Shown here piece after piece: positions 7,004 to 14,101 of a DNA stretch of 27,967 nt (within the stretch, counting starts at the first letter, position 1; each line of letters begins with the position of its first letter). Made by a program: the position numbers and the translations under genes. The stretch covers positions 1 to 27,967 of the forward strand of contig DATKMG010000016.1 of the NCBI GenBank assembly GCA_035541995.1, written 5' to 3'. The notes under the pieces were generated by a model, which saw only the letters and a list, made by a program, of their open reading frames with translations, ran no database searches and was not told where the DNA came from. The DNA comes from DATKMG01 sp035541995. GTDB lineage: Bacteria > Acidobacteriota > Terriglobia > Versatilivoradales > Versatilivoraceae.

Positions 7004-7858
7004 ATGCACCAACTGCTCGCCATTCGTCGGCCGATCTCCCGTCGCACCATGCTTTTGTTAAGCCTGCTGAGTTGGGGGCTTGTGTTGGTAGCCTGGGCCG
7101 GCCTCACCTTCTGGGACATTCTGCCGCCGTTCTCGCTCCCTCGCCCCGCGGGAGTTCTCAGGGCGCTGGTGCGATTGTGGGTCGACTATGACCTGCTGGG
7201 CAATGTGCTGCAAAGCTGGTGGCGCATTGCTCAAGCCTTCATCTGGTCAGCGGCGGTAGCCATTCCCCTGGGACTGTTGATGGCCAGTTTCCCCTGGGTT
7301 CACAATCTGGTGAATCCGGTCGCTGCCCCTATGCGGTCCATGCCCATCACGGCTTTCCTGCCGGCCTTCATTGCGCTTTTTGGGATGGAAGAAACAATGA
7401 AGGTTGCCTTCCTCTGGTTCGGCATGTTCTTTTACCTTCTGGCAGTCGTGGTTGAGGAAGTCAGCCGGGTAGACAATATCTTGCTGGAAACGGCGTATAC
7501 CCTGGGGGCCAAGCGTCGTCATGTCCTGTGGCTGATGTTCCGTGCCTCTTTCCCCTCCATTTTCGGGTCCTTTCGCATTTTGTACGACATTGGCTGGACC
7601 TATGTGATTCTGGCCGAGATGGTGAACGCCCGCAAAGGTGTGGGGTACATGGTCGAGTCAGCGCGGAAGGTGCTGGATTTTGAGAGGGTCTACGCCGGAA
7701 TTATCGCCATCGGTGTGGCGGCCTTTCTCTTCCGCTGGCTTCTCACCTATCTGGAGCACCGACTGTTCCCCTGGAGGAAACTGTCGCGCCCTTCCAGTGA
7801 AGCGGCGGCGGCCGTCGGAGCAAGCGTGACTGGAAAGGCAAGCGCACATGGCAAGTAA
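7004..7858 (+). CDS. ABC transporter permease, TauC/SsuC (BPD_transp_1) type
   Basis: The 284-residue protein has about six hydrophobic segments, the first at about 16-40, and the cytoplasmic EAA loop ETAYTLGAKRRHVLWLMF around 160-180 that couples to the ATPase. The family imports nitrate, sulfonates, taurine or pyrimidine precursors in the usual case. The length is normal. The next in-frame upstream codons reach a stop at 6983, so the ATG at 7004 is the earliest start, although its ribosome site (GAGGAA, 6984-6989) is distant. The gene overlaps the ATPase gene by 11 bp, showing translational coupling. It probably works with the OmpA-fused binding protein. The ligand is not known, and an importer role is assumed from the family. 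Confidence 0.88.
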   Translation: MHQLLAIRRPISRRTMLLLSLLSWGLVLVAWAGLTFWDILPPFSLPRPAGVLRALVRLWVDYDLLGNVLQSWWRIAQAFIWSAAVAIPLGLLMASFPWVHNLVNPVAAPMRSMPITAFLPAFIALFGMEETMKVAFLWFGMFFYLLAVVVEEVSRVDNILLETAYTLGAKRRHVLWLMFRASFPSIFGSFRILYDIGWTYVILAEMVNARKGVGYMVESARKVLDFERVYAGIIAIGVAAFLFRWLLTYLEHRLFPWRKLSRPSSEAAAAVGASVTGKASAHGK

Positions 7859-8672
7859 GATCAAAATCTCGCTTCGCCATGTCAGTCGGGTCTTTCTCAG
7901 CCCACAGGGCGACAGAATTGAAGCCCTTCGGGACGTCAACCTGGAGGTGGAAGATCTGTATTCCGCCGAAGGGCGTGACGTTGGTGAGTTTCGCGTTCTG
8001 TTAGGACCCTCCGGGTGCGGCAAGTCTACTATCCTCCGGTGTGTGGCAGGCTTGGACTCTCCTTCCAGCGGCGAAGTACTGGTTAACGGGAGGCCCGTCT
8101 CCGGACCGGGGCGCGACCGCGGCATGGTCTTTCAGAAGTACACCTCTTTCCCCTGGCTCACGGTGGCTGACAACATCGCCTATGGTCTGAGACTGAATGA
8201 AACACCTGCTGCGGAGCGTGAACAAATTGTGGCGAAACTCGTCCAGGCGGTGGGGTTGTCCGGCTTTGAGAAGGTTTACCCGGACACACTCTCAGGCGGA
8301 ATGCAGCAGCGCGTGGCCATTGCGCGAACTCTGGCTGTCCGCCCGGAAGTCATCCTGATGGACGAACCGTTCGGCGCCCTGGATGCCCAGACCAGGAGCG
8401 ACATGCAACAGTTGTTGCTGCGGATCTGGGAAGAAAGCGCCAGCACCATTTTGTTTGTGACTCACGACGTCGAAGAGGCCATCTACCTGGCTGACCGTCT
8501 CTTTGTTGTCAGCCCTCGGCCGGGCACTATCGTGGAAGACGTTCCTGTCCCTTTCCCTCGCCCGCGTGACCTGGGAGTGAAACAGGCCAAGGAGTTCCAG
8601 GATCTGGTGCACTATATCCTGGGCTGTTTGCGACGCGCGCCGGGTCCAGGTCAAGTCAGGGTAAGCATCTGA
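7848..8672 (+). CDS. ABC transporter ATP-binding protein, TauB/SsuB type
   Basis: This 274-residue ATPase has every motif intact: Walker A GPSGCGKST (53-61), Q-loop FQKYTSFPWL, signature LSGGMQQR, Walker B VILMDEP, D-loop GALD and H-loop THDVEEA. It should energise the TauC-like permease encoded just upstream. One oddity is an insertion of roughly nine residues between strand 1 and Walker A (EDLYSAEGRDVGEF, about 35-48), where TauB/SsuB proteins have a short turn. GGAAAGG precedes the ATG, inside the permease gene. Its stop codon overlaps the next start by one base (TGATG at 8670-8674), so expression of the next gene is tied to it. Confidence 0.92.
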   Translation: MASKIKISLRHVSRVFLSPQGDRIEALRDVNLEVEDLYSAEGRDVGEFRVLLGPSGCGKSTILRCVAGLDSPSSGEVLVNGRPVSGPGRDRGMVFQKYTSFPWLTVADNIAYGLRLNETPAAEREQIVAKLVQAVGLSGFEKVYPDTLSGGMQQRVAIARTLAVRPEVILMDEPFGALDAQTRSDMQQLLLRIWEESASTILFVTHDVEEAIYLADRLFVVSPRPGTIVEDVPVPFPRPRDLGVKQAKEFQDLVHYILGCLRRAPGPGQVRVSI

Positions 8673-9628
8673 TGTCAGAGGAAAAGAATTCCCAGCATTT
8701 AGTTGAAGGGAAGCTTGGTTCGACACTGCGTGGCGCGGTGGAGCACTCTGTAGAGAACCTCGGGCTCGACAAAATCGATTACGTTAGAGAGGCCTTGGGC
8801 TGGCAGTACAACTGGATTGGGTTGGGCGGGGCAGCCATCTTCGCGTTGATCTCCGGAACCGGCCTTCCCCTGGTTATGGCTGCGGGATTGGAACTCATCT
8901 ATTTGAGCCTGGTACCGCAAAGCAGTCGGTTTCGCCGCTTGGTGCGTTCCTGGAAGTACGCCGAGGAAAAGCGCCAGCGCGAGCGGCGACTCTCTGGGTT
9001 GTTTAATGAATTGCTCCCCGAGCGGCGTAAACGGTACATTGAGCTTGAGGCCCGCTGCCGTGAGATCCGTACTAACTACGAGCGCCTATCTTCAGCCTCT
9101 CAGATTTTCCTGGGCCAAATTGAAGAGCGACTCCAGGGATTGTTGTTGGCCTACCTGCGTCTGAATAGCTCTTCCCAGCAGCATGCAGAGTATCTGGCTG
9201 CGACGGATCCCTCCCAGATTCAACGTGACTTAGACCAATTGCAGAAAGACCTGCAGGCGGAAGTCGAAGGACCTAAGGTGCAGGAAATTAATCGAAAGCG
9301 AGTCGAAATTTTGAACAAGCGCCTGGGCAAGTTTGAAAAAATCCGCGAGAACCGCCAGGTGATTGATGCCCAGTGCAAAGCGATAGAAGATGTGCTAGCT
9401 CTGATCCGTGACCAGTCTGTTACCGTTCAAGATCCGCAAGAGGTGAGCGGGCAACTCGACAGCCTGATGCAAGATGTCCAGCAGACGGAAGACACGGTTC
9501 GTGAAGTGGAAGCGATCTTTGGACTTGCGACACCCGAATTGGCCGGCTTGGGACCGCTTCCTTCTGACCTGTCAACCGCGGGGGAGGAGACCCGTTCACC
9601 ATCAGGTTTGAGGAGTTCACAAAGATAA
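8672..9628 (+). CDS. Membrane protein with long cytoplasmic coiled coil, unrecognised family
   Basis: I do not recognise this 318-residue protein. It starts with a polar, partly amphipathic N-terminus (1-45). A hydrophobic region follows at about 47-82 that could be a hairpin of two membrane helices split near SGTG. After a basic stretch (SSRFRRLVRSWKYAEEKRQRERR) comes a long charged, helical region at about 95-290 with strong coiled-coil character. A Ser/Thr/Pro-rich tail ends it. The positive-inside rule puts the coiled coil in the cytoplasm. The start codon overlaps the ATPase stop, and the AAA+ gene begins two bases after its stop. The position suggests a membrane adaptor linking the ABC transporter or PspA polymer to the AAA+ protein. 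That role is inferred only from order and architecture. Confidence 0.8.
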   Translation: MSEEKNSQHLVEGKLGSTLRGAVEHSVENLGLDKIDYVREALGWQYNWIGLGGAAIFALISGTGLPLVMAAGLELIYLSLVPQSSRFRRLVRSWKYAEEKRQRERRLSGLFNELLPERRKRYIELEARCREIRTNYERLSSASQIFLGQIEERLQGLLLAYLRLNSSSQQHAEYLAATDPSQIQRDLDQLQKDLQAEVEGPKVQEINRKRVEILNKRLGKFEKIRENRQVIDAQCKAIEDVLALIRDQSVTVQDPQEVSGQLDSLMQDVQQTEDTVREVEAIFGLATPELAGLGPLPSDLSTAGEETRSPSGLRSSQR

Positions 9629-9630
9629 CC

Positions 9631-11367
9631 ATGTCCCCACAGTCACCCGATCTTCTCAACTCATTGCCCTCCTGGGGAAGACAACTCTCGGAAAGTTATT
9701 ACTCCGGCGCATTTGCCTTGTTTGTCGTCCATGGGAACGTGCGCGATCTGGTGCCTTGGAAGCGCCAAGATACAACGGACTTCCTCTCCATTCATGCCTT
9801 TCTTCAGCAAGCCCTGTTCGGACAACGCGATTTGATCCTCACTTATGACCGGGGTGGCGGCTTGTCTTTTGCCCACCCTGACATGCAGGCCGATTTCCAG
9901 AGGGCATTGAAAGGGTATGACAGTTTTCATGGGACCAATTACTCCCAGGGCCTGCCACGCAATCCAGATGGTGTCCTCAACCTGCTGGACAACTACTTAC
10001 GTCTTCGCATTCTGGAAGGCAAGAAGATCGCCCTGATCATCGATTACGCTGAAACCATTGTTCCGGCGGGAGATGTTTCGGGAATGCCGGCTGAGGACCG
10101 CAACGCTCTGGTGATCTTGAAACGCTGGGCCCAAAACCCGACTTTTTTGAAGGCTGATGTCACGGTCTGCCTGGTATCTGAAAACCGCACCGAACTGAAC
10201 CAGGGTATTGTTCAAAACCCTGGGGTTGCCTCCATCGCCGTGCCCTTGCCGGATGAAAACGACCGGATCGAGTTCATCCGCTCCCACTTGGCGGCCACTC
10301 CGCTTCCGCCCGGCTCTGATGTCAGTGAGACGGTGCTGGCGAAATTGACAGCCGGGCTAAAACGCATTCAACTGCAAAGCCTCATCTCTCACTCGGTCCA
10401 AAACCGCCTGCCATTGACGATCAAGTTCCTGACCGAGCGCAAGAAAGAGCTGATCGAAGCAGAATCAGGAGGTCTGCTGGAATTCATCCAGAGCCGCTTC
10501 GATCTCTCCATGGTGGCGGGTCTTGAAAAGGCCAAGAAAAAACTTCAGGATGCAGCGGCGGCGCTGCGTGCCGGAAAAACCGAAGTTTTGCCCATGGGTT
10601 ATGTCATCTGCGGTCCGGTTGGGACTGGGAAAACCTTCTTGACGACCTGCTTTGCCGGAGAAGTGGGAATCCCTGCCGTGAGTCTTAAAAATTTTCGTAG
10701 TATGTGGCAGGGGGTCACCGAAGGCAATCTGGAGCGGGTCCTGAACTTGCTGAAGGCCATGAGTCCCATTGCCGTCATTGTCGATGAAGCAGATGCACAA
10801 TTGGGAGATCGATCGACGTCCGGAGATAGCGGCGTTGGCAATCGTGTGTTCGCCCAGATCGCCCAGTTCATGGGCAATACCGAGTACCGGGGAAAGGTGA
10901 TTTGGTTTCTGCTGACCTGCCGCCCGGACCTACTCCCCGTTGATCTGAAACGGCAGGGGCGTGCCGAAGAGCACATCGCCTTGTTCTATCCCGACACCGA
11001 TGAGGAGCGCCTTTCAATGCTGCGCGCCATGCAAAAAAAGACTGGCACACAGATTCAGTCTGCCGAAGCCGAAAAGTTCTTCCTGGAGCGTTGTAACCAA
11101 CTATCCGGTGCCGATATTGAGGCAGTGCTGACGCGTGCCCGCATGAAGAGCGCCCTGGAGAACGAGACTGCCGTGGACATCGATGACTTAAAGTGGGCCA
11201 TGGAGGATTTTGTTCCCCCTTCTTATCCCACCGAAATCGAATTGCAGAATCTGGTGGCCGTCTTGGAATGCACCAGTAAGGGACTGCTGCCTGAGAAGTA
11301 TCGTGCAATGGATCGAAGCGAGCTGATTGAACGCACCAACCAACTTGCATTCCTGACCCGGCGGTAA
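9631..11367 (+). CDS. AAA+ ATPase with degenerate N-terminal AAA-like half (Ycf46-like architecture)
   Basis: The 578-residue protein has two halves. Residues about 1-270 look like a decayed AAA-like module. A Walker B-like strand (LIIDYAET, about 135) is visible but no P-loop. The C-terminal half is a complete classical AAA domain: Walker A GPVGTGKT (328-335, Lys334), Walker B VIVDEAD (Asp385, Glu386), sensor 1 region LLTCRPD, a second region of homology with LKRQGRAEEHI carrying candidate arginine fingers, and a helical lid with LSGADIEAVLTRARMKSALE. No membrane segment or MIT domain is evident. The degenerate-plus-active layout resembles Ycf46-type proteins. Beside a PspA protein it may play the part Vps4 plays for ESCRT-III, but no protein-level evidence shows they touch. 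It is the last gene of the unit and ends 17 bp from the convergent CLC gene. Confidence 0.85.
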   Translation: MSPQSPDLLNSLPSWGRQLSESYYSGAFALFVVHGNVRDLVPWKRQDTTDFLSIHAFLQQALFGQRDLILTYDRGGGLSFAHPDMQADFQRALKGYDSFHGTNYSQGLPRNPDGVLNLLDNYLRLRILEGKKIALIIDYAETIVPAGDVSGMPAEDRNALVILKRWAQNPTFLKADVTVCLVSENRTELNQGIVQNPGVASIAVPLPDENDRIEFIRSHLAATPLPPGSDVSETVLAKLTAGLKRIQLQSLISHSVQNRLPLTIKFLTERKKELIEAESGGLLEFIQSRFDLSMVAGLEKAKKKLQDAAAALRAGKTEVLPMGYVICGPVGTGKTFLTTCFAGEVGIPAVSLKNFRSMWQGVTEGNLERVLNLLKAMSPIAVIVDEADAQLGDRSTSGDSGVGNRVFAQIAQFMGNTEYRGKVIWFLLTCRPDLLPVDLKRQGRAEEHIALFYPDTDEERLSMLRAMQKKTGTQIQSAEAEKFFLERCNQLSGADIEAVLTRARMKSALENETAVDIDDLKWAMEDFVPPSYPTEIELQNLVAVLECTSKGLLPEKYRAMDRSELIERTNQLAFLTRR

Positions 11368-11384
11368 TAGCGGCAGCTAGGGAT

Positions 11385-13247
11385 TCATTTACATCCAGTC
11401 GCCGTCTGTGATCGGTTTCCGCCTGTGCGGGCAAACCTCTCTCTGAAAGGGGCACGAAGCCAACCGGGTTCCCGCACATGCTCCTCTTCGAGCCGACGGA
11501 CCCGTGCCGTCAGTATGGTGGCGCGGCCCAGATACCCTAGCAGCCGAGACGGCTCACTGCGGCTGACGACAAGTAGACGCCCAATATTGTTTCGCAGCAT
11601 CTTGGTAACGGCGTCATCGAGAAGCTCTTCTGGATAGGTCACGACTAACTGGCTACAGCCTGCCTCCAGAACCGTGAGGCCTCCGTTCGGATCCTGCTTT
11701 AAGGCCCGCACGAGGTCGCCACGGGTGACGATACCCACAAGTCGCTTTTGGTCGTCCACTAGAGGGACCGCCTGATGCCGGGTTACCTCCTGATCTCCCC
11801 GAGCGATTCGATCGGAAAGTTCCATCACCTTCATTGTCGCAGGGATTACTTGCCGGTCTGCTTCCATAACATCGCCGACGCGCACGAGCAAGAAAGGATC
11901 CACGCTGTACTCCCTCATCAGATGATACCCGCGACGGGCAACTTTTTCCGTCAAGATAGAGCGTCGCATCACGAGAACGGTAAGTGCGTGGGCGGCAACA
12001 CATCCAATCAGCAAGGCTGGCAAAGCATTGAGATCGTGAGTCAGTTCTAAAGCGAAGATAGTTGCAGTCAGCGGTGAGCGCATGGTACCTCCCATCATGG
12101 CGGCCATGCTGATCATCGCCCATAGGCCGGGATCATGAAGATGAAACCAATGGGCCTCTGCGGTCCCCAGTGCTCCGCCGATAATCAGTAACGGTGCCAG
12201 GACGCCTCCGGAGGTCCCCGATCCCAGGGCGATCGACCAGACCAGCACTTTGAGGACCAAAAGAGCGAGCAGGGTGGTTCCGGAATTGTGCCCGCGCAAG
12301 AGATCGTAGATAGTGTCATAGCCCACACCCAATACTCGTGGTTCAATCAATCCTCCCAGGCCAACTGCCATCCCGCCGAGTGTCGGCCACCACATCCAGT
12401 GGAGGGGTAACTTTTGGAAGAGGTCTTCGAATCCGTAGACCATCAGAGTCAGCAAAACTGAGCCCAGACCTGCGGTGATTCCTGCAACCAGGGAAAAGGC
12501 GATGGTACCCGCCGGCAACAGACTGTGGGGTGGAATTGGAAATATGGGGCCGTCACCGAGGAACAGCACACGGACCATGCTTGCCACTGTTGCAGAGACA
12601 GCCACCGGAATAAAGGAGCGAGGTCGCCACTCAAAGAGCAGTAACTCGACGGCCAATAACACGGCAGCCATAGGTGAAGCGAAGATGGCCGCCATACCTC
12701 CTGCGGCTCCGGCCACCAGTAAGGTTTTCCGCTCGGCAGCCGAGAGGTGAAACAGTTGGGCAAAGAGAGAACCCAAGGAACCACCGGTCATGATGATTGG
12801 GCCTTCGGCCCCAAAAGGACCGCCTGTCCCGATGGAGATAGCCGATGAAAGGGGTTTGAGCACTGCGACCTTAAGCTCCATTCGACTTCGTCCGATCAAG
12901 ATGGCCTCCAAAGCTTCGGGGATGCCATGGCCCCGGATCTTGTCGGACCCGTAGCGGGCCATCAGTCCAATGATCAGTCCGCCTAGCGGAGGGATCAACA
13001 CGACCCAAGGGCCTAAGATATGGTGAGACGGAGACGTGTCATGGAAGGCGAGGCGGAGCTGGAAGGCAAGGTTGGTCACCAGCGAGATCAGCTTCACGAG
13101 GGCGGCTGCGGAAATGGCGCTAAAGACCCCGATCGCCCCTGACATGAGAACCAGGAGAAGAACCCGGGTGTCACGAGTAAAATCTGCTAATTGATCACGG
13201 CCTGAAGCGGTCTCCACGCGTGTTTCCGCAACTATCCCGTCATTCAT
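11385..13247 (-). CDS. CLC-family chloride channel/antiporter with C-terminal CBS pair
   Basis: The 620-residue protein has the CLC membrane domain (about 1-440) and two CBS domains (about 450-600). Motif 1 is GHGIP with His107 where ClC-ec1 has Ser107. Motif 2 is GAEGP with Glu148, the same number as the gating glutamate of ClC-ec1. Motif 3 is GTSGGVLAP. The gating glutamate suggests a proton-coupled antiporter or gated channel. His at the Ser107 position occurs in many CBS-containing bacterial CLCs, so a chloride or similar anion is likely; I do not see fluoride-type CLC features. CBS pairs usually bind adenine nucleotides and adjust activity. A GGAGG lies about 13 bases before the ATG, a long spacing. 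It is divergent from a marR gene with an operator-like palindrome inside its promoter. Confidence 0.93.
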   Translation of the reverse strand: MNDGIVAETRVETASGRDQLADFTRDTRVLLLVLMSGAIGVFSAISAAALVKLISLVTNLAFQLRLAFHDTSPSHHILGPWVVLIPPLGGLIIGLMARYGSDKIRGHGIPEALEAILIGRSRMELKVAVLKPLSSAISIGTGGPFGAEGPIIMTGGSLGSLFAQLFHLSAAERKTLLVAGAAGGMAAIFASPMAAVLLAVELLLFEWRPRSFIPVAVSATVASMVRVLFLGDGPIFPIPPHSLLPAGTIAFSLVAGITAGLGSVLLTLMVYGFEDLFQKLPLHWMWWPTLGGMAVGLGGLIEPRVLGVGYDTIYDLLRGHNSGTTLLALLVLKVLVWSIALGSGTSGGVLAPLLIIGGALGTAEAHWFHLHDPGLWAMISMAAMMGGTMRSPLTATIFALELTHDLNALPALLIGCVAAHALTVLVMRRSILTEKVARRGYHLMREYSVDPFLLVRVGDVMEADRQVIPATMKVMELSDRIARGDQEVTRHQAVPLVDDQKRLVGIVTRGDLVRALKQDPNGGLTVLEAGCSQLVVTYPEELLDDAVTKMLRNNIGRLLVVSRSEPSRLLGYLGRATILTARVRRLEEEHVREPGWLRAPFRERFARTGGNRSQTATGCK

Positions 13248-13364
13248 CGGAACGGCTTTTCCTCCAACCTCAGATTGCCCTGCTTCCAGTCCTCAGACCA
13301 GGATTCAAAGGTCAAGAATGCATCCAAGGCCCGACCCGGACAGACCCCATTGACCGAAACAATG

Positions 13365-13393
13365 ATTATATATCGTAATACGATATGATGCAA
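13365..13393 (-). promoter_or_regulatory. Sigma-70-type promoter for the CLC gene
   Basis: On the minus strand TTGCAT (13393-13388, 4/6 to consensus) is separated by exactly 17 bases from a perfect TATAAT (13370-13365). Transcription would begin near 13358 and leave a leader of about 110 bases. The leader shows no fluoride-riboswitch consensus. The spacer is almost wholly occupied by the palindrome at 13370-13386. Confidence 0.65.
13370..13386. promoter_or_regulatory. Perfect 17-bp palindrome, probable MarR operator
   Basis: ATATCGT (13370-13376), a three-base AAT centre, and ACGATAT (13380-13386) form a perfect inverted repeat. The size and half-site spacing suit a MarR-family dimer. It sits between the -35 and -10 hexamers of the CLC promoter, so binding would block transcription there. 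It is about 80 bp upstream of the marR start codon, so autoregulation is also possible. Confidence 0.65.
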
Positions 13394-13414
13394 TTTTCCT
13401 GTGCACAAAAAGGC

Positions 13415-13420
13415 TATACT
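13415..13420 (+). promoter_or_regulatory. Candidate -10 element for the marR gene
   Basis: TATACT (5/6 to consensus) stands about 47 bases before the marR start codon. The matching -35 is poor (TTTTCC at 13394-13399, 15-base spacing), which would fit weak or activated expression. Confidence 0.3.
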
Positions 13421-13466
13421 CATGGAATGATGTCGGCTCACGCCGTTGAGAACCAGGAGGCCTAAG

Positions 13467-13904
13467 ATGGACAAACTGGAGTATGTTCTGCTCGCTTCGT
13501 TTCGTTATGCGTTGCGTCAGTTTCTGCGTTTCAGCGAGGAGGGAGCCAGAGCCGTCGGCCTTGAACCGCAACAGCATCAGGCGCTATTGGCCGTGAAGGG
13601 CTTTCCCGATCGGGACCACGTCACCATTGGCGAGCTGGCTGAGAGATTGCAGATTCGACATCACAGCGCCATAGGTCTGATTGATCGGCTGGTGACTAAA
13701 AAGCTCCTCTCGCGTCATACGGGTCGGGAGGATCGCCGAGAGGTCTGCGTCACCTTGACCTCTCGAGGGGAACTTTTGCTGGAACGGCTGTCTGCCACCC
13801 ATCAAGAGGAGTTGCGACGCATGGGGCCTCAATTGATTTCGCTCTTGACGCTCATAGAGGGGGGCAGCAAGCGGCTGAGGAGGAAGATGGCGGGATCAAC
13901 CTGA
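13467..13904 (+). CDS. MarR-family transcriptional regulator
   Basis: I take the ATG at 13467, preceded by AGGAGG at 13455-13460, over a TTG at 13446 that would place the ribosome site inside the gene. The 145-residue protein has the MarR winged helix: VTIGELAERLQIRHHSAIGLIDRL is the helix-turn-helix, followed by the wing with RHTGREDRREVCVTLTSRG, where the D-R pair and the LT.G segment are typical. Helical dimerisation segments flank it. MarR proteins usually repress their own and neighbouring genes and release DNA on ligand binding or oxidation. No cysteine pair typical of OhrR is present; a single Cys lies in the wing. It diverges from the CLC gene across 219 bp with a perfect palindrome, so CLC is its likely target. 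The RND operon next door is convergent, so control of it would need a distant site. Confidence 0.9.
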   Translation: MDKLEYVLLASFRYALRQFLRFSEEGARAVGLEPQQHQALLAVKGFPDRDHVTIGELAERLQIRHHSAIGLIDRLVTKKLLSRHTGREDRREVCVTLTSRGELLLERLSATHQEELRRMGPQLISLLTLIEGGSKRLRRKMAGST

Positions 13905-14101
13905 CAAGAGCGATACAGGAACCCTAAAGCGAAAACATTGTGCGCTCGTGGACGGCCTTGTTCCTTTCCCCCATTGGGTCGACTGGATCTAGATTGTTCA
14001 TCCACTTTTATAGAGATTGGCGGGTCTTCTGGTGTCCATTCACCCGGGGCGGGGCGGTGGGCTTTGGCCCCTACTTGCCTCGGGCCGAGGAGTCCGGAGT
14101 T

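Noticed and set aside
11368..11384. Bidirectional terminator between the AAA+ and CLC genes
   Set aside because: Only 17 bases separate the convergent stops and no stem with a T run is visible there.
13248..13358. Fluoride riboswitch in the CLC leader
   Set aside because: The leader lacks the conserved crcB-motif segments, and the transporter has GHGIP rather than a recognisable fluoride-type filter.
14041..14101. Terminator between marR and the RND operon
   Set aside because: Short GC inverted repeats exist (GGGC-TTTG-GCCC, CCTCGG-G-CCGAGG), but the stems are too short or the loop too small and no T run follows.
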